From an uncultured Paracoccaceae bacterium (GTDB taxonomy: Bacteria > Pseudomonadota > Alphaproteobacteria > Rhodobacterales > Rhodobacteraceae): a stretch of 64,000 nucleotides of DNA. The notes under the pieces are model-generated. The model was not told the origin of the DNA, searched no databases, and saw only the letters and a list, made by a program, of their open reading frames with translations. Below, piece after piece: positions 58,843 to 64,000 of the stretch. The stretch is taken from assembly GCA_937146765.1 (NCBI GenBank), contig CAKZRP010000037.1, forward strand, positions 310,001 to 374,000, in the 5' to 3' direction. The position numbers and the translations under genes were made by a program. Position 1 is the stretch's first letter. Every line of letters begins with the position of its first letter.

Positions 58843-60366
58843 TTAAACGGTCCACCGATAAAGCCAGACTTCGGAGGCGGCAGCGCCGTCCTTGCGAAGT
58901 TGGGCGCGCAGTTCAACATAGGTCTGCTCGCCCGGGTCAAAGGAAAACACCAACCGCATGCCACCGGTTTCCGGATTGCGCTCCAGGATCCCGGCGCTGG
59001 TCTCCAGCTGCGGCGAGTTGATATGGATGTCGAAACCTTCCGGCCCGTCCTCGAAGATCGGATGGGCGTCGAAGTCGATCACCATCAGGCGGCCCGGATC
59101 GCCAAAGATCTTGGCACCGGAAGCGGTCTTGATCACCCGCGGCAGGTCCGGGGCCGGCTCTTCACCCCAGGTGAGGCGATAGTTGAGGTCGATTTGCGAT
59201 CCCTCGGAATAGGGATCCCGCGGCCGCCAATAGGCCACGATATTGTCGTAGATCTCCTTGTCGGCCGGGATCTCCACCAAAGTCACCGCACCCGCACCCC
59301 AATCGCCCTTGGGTTCGACCCAGAGCGAGGGGCGGCGGTGGTAATGGGCTTCGAGGTCGTCGAAGTCCGACAGGTTGCGCGAGCGCTGGATCAGGCCGAA
59401 GCCCTTGGGCGCCTGGTCGACAAAGCTCGACACCTGCAGGCGGGTCGGGTTGGCCAGCGGCCGCCAGATCATCTCGCCATTGCCGTTCTTGATCAGCAGC
59501 CCCTCGCTGTCGTGCACCGCCGGGCGGAAGTCGTCGAACCGCTGGTGGTTGGTGCCGTCAAAGAGGAACATGGAGGTGAGCGGCGCAAGGCCCGCGTGAC
59601 TGAGCTCGGTGCGGGCAAAGAGCGTTGCCTCCACATCCATCACGCAGGGATTGCCCGGGGTGATGTCAAAGCGATAGGCACCGGTCACCGAGGGGCTGTC
59701 CATCAGCGCATGGACAACCATGTTTTGCTGCAAGGGGCCGGGCGCTTCGAGCCAGAAGCTGATGAACTCGGGGAACTCCTCGCCCTCGGCATCGCCGGTC
59801 TTGAGCGCGAGACCCCGGGCCGAGAGCCCGTAGACATTGCCCTTGGCGATGGCGCGGAAATAGCTGGCGCCCTGGAAGACGCAGAACTCGGTCTTTTTGC
59901 CCGGATGGTCGGGGTCATCCAGGTCCGTGCGAAGCCGGAAACCGGAATAGCCAAGAGCGCCATCCTCCGACAGTTCGGGCGAAATCTCGGGGTGTTTCTT
60001 GAACCGGTGCATGTCGAAAGGCACCCTGGAGGCAGTGCCGTTTTCGACCGCGTTGATCTGTACCGAACGCTCGAAATAGAGGCCGGGCAGGAAGAAATCG
60101 ACGTTGTAGCTGCGCACGGTATCCGCCCAGAGCGCCTTGTCGACGTCGAACTGGATCGAGCGGTACTGGTCATAGGTCATCGCCAGCCAGTCATCGGGCA
60201 CCTTGCTGCGGGGCTTGTAGGCGCGTTCGGCCAGAGCCTTGGCACGCGCCACCACATCGGCGCGCGAGAAAGGCTCGGTTCCGGAGGCCTGAACGGCCGG
60301 GGCAAGGGCAACCAGCGTAAGTGCGGATGCGGATTGAAGGAAGGCGCGACGGCTTACTTTGCTCAT
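58843..60366 (-). CDS. opgG: Glucan biosynthesis protein OpgG/OpgD with Tat signal
   Basis: A 507-aa periplasmic glucan protein of the MdoG family. The N-terminus MSKVSRRAFLQSASALTLVALAPAVQA has the twin-arginine SRRAFLQ motif, so the folded protein is exported by Tat, as for E. coli OpgD. The mature beta-sandwich domain has FFLPGLYFERSVQINAVENG, ARGLALKTGDAEGEEFPEF and LWVEPKGDWGAGAVTLVEIP. These proteins act on the backbone made by OpgH (branching or, in some members, beta-1,2-glucanase activity). The ATG at 60366 overlaps the opgC stop by ATGA. Tat export of the only G/D member suggests OpgD-like handling. Confidence 0.92.
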   Translation of the reverse strand: MSKVSRRAFLQSASALTLVALAPAVQASGTEPFSRADVVARAKALAERAYKPRSKVPDDWLAMTYDQYRSIQFDVDKALWADTVRSYNVDFFLPGLYFERSVQINAVENGTASRVPFDMHRFKKHPEISPELSEDGALGYSGFRLRTDLDDPDHPGKKTEFCVFQGASYFRAIAKGNVYGLSARGLALKTGDAEGEEFPEFISFWLEAPGPLQQNMVVHALMDSPSVTGAYRFDITPGNPCVMDVEATLFARTELSHAGLAPLTSMFLFDGTNHQRFDDFRPAVHDSEGLLIKNGNGEMIWRPLANPTRLQVSSFVDQAPKGFGLIQRSRNLSDFDDLEAHYHRRPSLWVEPKGDWGAGAVTLVEIPADKEIYDNIVAYWRPRDPYSEGSQIDLNYRLTWGEEPAPDLPRVIKTASGAKIFGDPGRLMVIDFDAHPIFEDGPEGFDIHINSPQLETSAGILERNPETGGMRLVFSFDPGEQTYVELRAQLRKDGAAASEVWLYRWTV

Positions 60367-61652
60367 CGTTTGCGTCTCCAGGGCTGAGATTTGAACCATG
60401 CCGCGCTGTAGGCGCAGGCGATAAGAAGGGCGAAGCCGAAGATATTCACGGCTGCGGTGGTGATGACCGCACGCTCGGTCTGGTCAAGCAGGGCACCGAG
60501 GAATTGCGCGGCGGCCATGGAAAAGACAAAGACGGCGAGGCTCTGCTGGCCGACCTTAGTGACGAGAGTCAGCACAAGGGTCCAGATGCGAGCGCCAAGC
60601 GAGGAGCCACGGGCCAGGAGGTTGGTGCCATTCTCGCCGGCCACCAGCCAGGCCAGATAGGCCAGCGACAGGAAGTGCATCAGGCGCAAGAGGCCGAAAT
60701 CCGTCTTCTCGCGCCATTGCGAGGTCACCGGCCAGGTCTTCTTGACCAGCGCGCCGAGATCGGGGATCCCATCGTTGAGCCAGGTGAAGACCTTCCAGGA
60801 CCCGAAGGGCGCGGAGACCACAAGGAAGACGACCGCCAAGACCGCAAGGGCGCGGCTGCGCGGTGGTTTCGGCAGCCAACCTGCCATGAAGGCAAAGCCG
60901 GTAAAGAACAGCAACTGCCAGCCCATGGGGTTGAAGAACCACTCGCGATCGGACCAGGGCTCCGCCGGGAAGGACAGGCCGCGCGGATGGAGCCCCAGCA
61001 TATAGGGGTTCGCCGAGAGCCAGACTGCCACACAGAACAGGGCGACGGCCCAGGTGCCGAGCCTGTGTAGCCCCATCACCACCGGCATCAGGGCCAGCAC
61101 ACCGAGGTACATTGGCAGCACGTCGAAATAGTTCGGCACATAGGTCAGCGTGAACAAGCCCACGATCTGACTGACGGTATTGGAAAAGAAGGGATGCAGG
61201 TTCAGCGAGGCAATGTAGCTCGTGCCCTTGGGGCCGAAACCGAGGAGGTCGAAGGCCGCCATCGAGGTCGCGATGAAGAAAAACAGTCCGATATGGGCCC
61301 AGTAGACCTGCCAAACACGATAGATCACCCGGGCTGTGCCCATCAGCCAGCCGTTGCGGGCAAAGGAGCCGCCAAAGGCGATGGCCGAGGCCATCCCGGA
61401 ACAGAAGACAAAGATCTCGGTGGCATCGGAGAAGCCGAAGCGGGCGGGAATCCAGCCGGCCCAGCGGTTGCCCGGAATATGGGCGCTGAGGATGATGAAC
61501 ATCGCCAGCCCCCGATAGAAATCAAGGCGAGGATCGCGCGGGCGCACGGCTGCAGCCTGCGCGGCTGGCGACAGCGGCGCATTTCCTGCATTTGCGGCCT
61601 CGCGGGAGGACCCCGCCTTGTTGGGCGCCGGAAAGGGCGCGACGTCTGCCAT
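60363..61652 (-). CDS. opgC: OpgC membrane acyltransferase (glucan succinylation)
   Basis: OpgC (429 aa), an integral membrane protein of about ten helices of the acyltransferase/OpgC type that adds succinyl groups to periplasmic glucans. The core RDPRLDFYRGLAMFIILSAHIPGNRWAGW has the conserved RxDFxRGxA and H that mark the family; FVFCSGMASAIAFGGSFARNG follows. About 35 N-terminal residues are disordered and alanine-rich. It is first in the opg run, its stop overlapping the opgG ATG. The charge it adds would let glucans act in osmotic and ionic control, matching the Mrp system nearby only by theme. Confidence 0.9.
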   Translation of the reverse strand: MADVAPFPAPNKAGSSREAANAGNAPLSPAAQAAAVRPRDPRLDFYRGLAMFIILSAHIPGNRWAGWIPARFGFSDATEIFVFCSGMASAIAFGGSFARNGWLMGTARVIYRVWQVYWAHIGLFFFIATSMAAFDLLGFGPKGTSYIASLNLHPFFSNTVSQIVGLFTLTYVPNYFDVLPMYLGVLALMPVVMGLHRLGTWAVALFCVAVWLSANPYMLGLHPRGLSFPAEPWSDREWFFNPMGWQLLFFTGFAFMAGWLPKPPRSRALAVLAVVFLVVSAPFGSWKVFTWLNDGIPDLGALVKKTWPVTSQWREKTDFGLLRLMHFLSLAYLAWLVAGENGTNLLARGSSLGARIWTLVLTLVTKVGQQSLAVFVFSMAAAQFLGALLDQTERAVITTAAVNIFGFALLIACAYSAAWFKSQPWRRKR

Positions 61653-61675
61653 CGGTCTTCAAACTCCTAAAAAGA

Positions 61676-63040
61676 TCACTCCGCCGGAACGCTCCGGGGG
61701 CCGCCCTTGTTCCCTGCGGTTGCAATCAGGTTGCGCCGGACCAGCGCAAAGTTATCCTCGGCTCCGCCCCGTCTGGACCGGCGATCTTCCAGCAGGGCTT
61801 CTGCCTCAGCCCAGCGGCCGGCGCGCAGACCTGCGTCGATCGTCATGCGTTCGAAGACATCGCGCTGCGCGTGACTGCCTCCGGCAAGGTGCAACGAATC
61901 CCGCGACTTAGAGAGGTAACTGAAGGCGCTGCCGTAGTCGCCTTCCCCAAAAGCCTCAAGCCCCTTTGCAACTGCGGCACCGGGATTGGCCATTCTTTGC
62001 GCGCTCTCGCTGTCGGTTTGGCTGCCATCGGCGCAAATTCGCGCAACCAGGCGGTGCGCGGCCACTTTGCGCTCGCCGCCGAGGAGACCGAGCAGATAAT
62101 GCAGGTCGGCAAAGATCAGGCTGCCATCCTGGGTTCGGTTTTCACAAAGATCCGCCAGTTCGTCCCAGCGGTGCCCGACGGCGATGCCCTCCAGCTCGAG
62201 CCGCATCAGCAGCGAGGTGGCATTGGCGATATCGCGGTAGTCGTCGGTATGGTCCTTGCGCACCTCTGCGTCGTAAAGCCGCAGCACATCGTCGATCTGA
62301 CCGAGATCGAGATGCATCAGCGCCTTGTGCCACCAGACGTGATAGCGGAAGTTGTTGCACTGCGACCAGGCCTCCTCGCGCCCCTCGAGCCAGTCGAGGC
62401 CGGCGCGGGCATTGCCGGTCATGTCATGTACATGGGCCACCGCATGTAACCCCCAGGCATCGTCCGGCGCCGTCCAGAGCGCCTGCCGCCCGGTCACCTC
62501 GGCGCGGTCATAGGCCCCGGTTTCTTCCAGCGCAAAAGCGTGACAACCAAGGAGGTAGCCATGGCCCGGGTGGTCACTGGCATAGGCCGGCAGCACCCGT
62601 TCGACCGAGGCCCGCATACCGCGCGCATCGCCGAGGATGAAGCGGATGCCGTGGCTCAGTTTCATCGCCAGCGTGTCGCAGGGGTGCAGGGTCAGCACCT
62701 CTTCCATGATCGCGATGGCCCGCGAGGGCTGACCGGCGAGCCAGGCTTCGAGCGCATCGACATAGCGGCGTTCGCGGGGCAGCGCCGTGTCGCAGGCGGC
62801 ACGGGCGGCGGCACAGGCCTCACGCGCGGCAGGCAGCAACTCGCGCCGTCCCAGCATCAGCAGAGACAGACCTTTCAGCGCCTGAGCCAGGGCGAAGTCC
62901 GGCGCCACTTCCAGCACCGCGCCAAGATGGGTGGCGGTCCGGGCCGCATGGGCCAACACCCCGATCTGGGCGCCGTTCCAATCGGCAAGGGCCGTGGCAT
63001 CGCGAAGGCTGCAGTCCTGGCCAAAAATATCAACTGTCAT
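61676..63040 (-). CDS. TPR-type protein (TTC38-like)
   Basis: A 454-aa cytoplasmic helical-repeat protein resembling the TTC38 group: tetratricopeptide-like helices (for example ALKGLSLLMLGRRELLPAAREA and AHVHDMTGNARAGLDWLEG) run through the sequence, with the recognisable DHPGHGYLLGCHAFALEETG and RYHVWWHKALMHLDLG. No catalytic site is visible. The ATG at 63040 (MTVDIFGQ) is chosen; a longer frame upstream has a random composition. It ends 23 bases from the opgC start on the same strand, so it could be co-transcribed with the opg genes. Family role is unknown. Confidence 0.83.
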   Translation of the reverse strand: MTVDIFGQDCSLRDATALADWNGAQIGVLAHAARTATHLGAVLEVAPDFALAQALKGLSLLMLGRRELLPAAREACAAARAACDTALPRERRYVDALEAWLAGQPSRAIAIMEEVLTLHPCDTLAMKLSHGIRFILGDARGMRASVERVLPAYASDHPGHGYLLGCHAFALEETGAYDRAEVTGRQALWTAPDDAWGLHAVAHVHDMTGNARAGLDWLEGREEAWSQCNNFRYHVWWHKALMHLDLGQIDDVLRLYDAEVRKDHTDDYRDIANATSLLMRLELEGIAVGHRWDELADLCENRTQDGSLIFADLHYLLGLLGGERKVAAHRLVARICADGSQTDSESAQRMANPGAAVAKGLEAFGEGDYGSAFSYLSKSRDSLHLAGGSHAQRDVFERMTIDAGLRAGRWAEAEALLEDRRSRRGGAEDNFALVRRNLIATAGNKGGPRSVPAE

Positions 63041-63308
63041 CGGGGGCGTCTCTTTCGCAATCTCTGTGGAAAAACAGGTCTTGCAGAAGAGATTAGCCGA
63101 GCCACTCCACCCGCGCGCCCCCCGCTCTCGCGTTGGTGAAGCGGCGTGTGGCGCTGAGCGGAAAACAGAAGGTTCGACCCGGTTGCGCGCGCGGAAATCG
63201 GCGCAAAACTTCGCCCCAATGCTGTTTTCGGCAGCATGGCAGCGCTGGGGCGCTGGAAACTGTAACATTGCGGCACGGGGCGCGATGCCCGCAGCAATAC
63301 TGGTTATT

Positions 63309-64000
63309 TCAGTGGTCCTTGAAAGGGTGCTCCGTGGCGAGAATCTCGTCACTGTCAGCGCCGCATATAGGCGGGCTCTTGCGGTAAGTCACGGGGGTAC
63401 GCGAGAACTTCAGCGGGTTGCCCAGAAGGCGCACATTTTTGCCGCAGCTTTCCATCTCGATGACCATTTTCCGAGCGGAAACCTGCTCGGAATCAAAGAC
63501 TTTTGCCAAAGTCTTAACAGGGCCCACAGGCACCTTCACCGCCTCCAACGCGGCGATCACATCCTCGGTCGTGTGACGGCCAAGGGCAGGGATCAGAATG
63601 GCGTTCAACTCCGCCCGGTTCTCGAGGCGGGCCGGGTTGGTGGCAAAGCGGGAATCCTGTGCCAGACCCTCCAGCGCGAGGAAGCTCAGGACACGGCGGA
63701 ACTGGCTGTCATTGCCGACCGCGAGGATCACATGGCCGTCCGAGGTCCGATAGGTGCCATAGGGCATGATCGAGGGATGTTCATTGCCGCGCCGGATCGG
63801 CTCCTGGCCGGTGTTGAGATAGCTGACACCCTCGTTGATGAGCCAGGCGATCTGCGCATCCACCAGCGCCAACTCGACCTGCTGGCCCTCGCCGGTGAGG
63901 TCGCGGTGGCGCAGGGCGGCGAGGATGCCGACGCAGGCATACATGCCGCACATCACATCGGCGATGCCGACTCCGACCTTCATCGGAGCGCCCTCCGGTT
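63309..64000 (-). CDS. CaiB/BaiF CoA-transferase family protein (partial)
   Basis: The C-terminal 230 residues of a family III CoA-transferase, cut by the right window edge; the true start lies beyond 64000. The visible part begins PEGAPMKVGVGIADVMCGMYACVGILAAL, a conserved region of the family, then GQQVELALVDAQIAWL and RRGNEHPSIMPYGTYRTSDG. The reading frame continues upstream of the internal methionine at 63983 without a stop. Such enzymes move CoA between carboxylic acids. The end at 63309 is a normal TGA, 268 bases from the TPR gene start; that gap shows nothing recognisable. Confidence 0.92.
   Translation of the reverse strand, partial: PEGAPMKVGVGIADVMCGMYACVGILAALRHRDLTGEGQQVELALVDAQIAWLINEGVSYLNTGQEPIRRGNEHPSIMPYGTYRTSDGHVILAVGNDSQFRRVLSFLALEGLAQDSRFATNPARLENRAELNAILIPALGRHTTEDVIAALEAVKVPVGPVKTLAKVFDSEQVSARKMVIEMESCGKNVRLLGNPLKFSRTPVTYRKSPPICGADSDEILATEHPFKDH

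Noticed and set aside
56995..60387. Very long open frame on the plus strand (over 1100 codons) antisense to opgH and opgG
   Set aside because: Its sequence is rich in H, R, G, Q and A without any domain, and the opposite strand codes recognisable OpgH and OpgG. It is an effect of GC-rich third positions.
63309..63983. Taking the ATG at 63983 as the start of the CoA-transferase
   Set aside because: The frame continues upstream to the window edge with conserved residues (PEGAPMKVG), so the methionine is internal.
1..64000. CRISPR array, rRNA operon, transposase or restriction-modification cluster
   Set aside because: I saw no regularly spaced repeats, rRNA sequence, transposase motif or nuclease beside the methyltransferase.

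Overview
The window is high-GC, densely coded DNA from an alphaproteobacterium, most likely the Rhodobacteraceae (Roseobacter group). This is inferred from gene content: a separate PutR beside PutA, propionyl-CoA synthetase, a Hint-domain protein, an opgC-opgG-opgH glucan operon, a SelD fused to an FAD oxidoreductase, and short CTTCATC-type intergenic repeats. About 60 protein genes and one tRNA can be supported. I see no prophage, transposase, CRISPR array, restriction or other defence cluster, and no secondary-metabolite cluster. The content is core and niche metabolism.

Layout. 1-2978: putA (cut by the window edge at its ALDH catalytic cysteine) divergent from its Lrp-type regulator. 3071-7020: a TPR protein, tRNA-Leu(UAA), an orphan Dam-like DNA methyltransferase, an alpha/beta hydrolase, a small membrane protein and a DUF817 protein. 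7336-11081: glyA, nadK and an amidase. 11232-17329: a secreted unknown, CsbD, prpE, YceI and maeB. 17794-22750: a VOC-cupin-cupin fusion, then the nucleoside salvage run cdd-deoA-deoB-upp. 22989-28862: a SPOR protein, a degenerate M48-like membrane protein, an acyl-CoA synthetase, a sulfotransferase and a Hint-like protein.

29063-38299 is a fatty-acid (or related acyl-CoA) degradation block on the minus strand. Read 5' to 3' it runs MerR regulator, MerR regulator, DmdC/FadE-like acyl-CoA dehydrogenase, 70-aa basic protein, LCAD-type acyl-CoA dehydrogenase, GST, thiolase, cupin, FadJ-type hydratase/dehydrogenase. The cupin is coupled on both sides by 4-base ATGA overlaps. 38423-42363: two coupled hotdog thioesterases, a MATE transporter, pyrD and DUF952. 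42553-49213: a periplasmic 5'-nucleotidase, DUF1992, an HMCES/YedK protein, MarR, and the selenouridine pair mnmH with the fused selD. 49254-55268: a six-gene Mrp (Mnh/Pha) cation/proton antiporter operon with fused A and B subunits. 55543-56885: a membrane-anchored rhodanese coupled to a secreted esterase. 56962-61652: opgC-opgG-opgH, with OpgG carrying a twin-arginine signal. 61676-64000: a TPR protein and a CoA-transferase cut by the window end.

Control signals worth noting are perfect palindromes upstream of glyA, maeB and the cdd operon, a tandem TTGCAA element upstream of prpE, a cluster of ACGT cores upstream of one MerR gene, and a family of hairpin-rich intergenic elements in three gaps. 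Very long open frames occur antisense to many genes; they are by-products of base composition and were left out.
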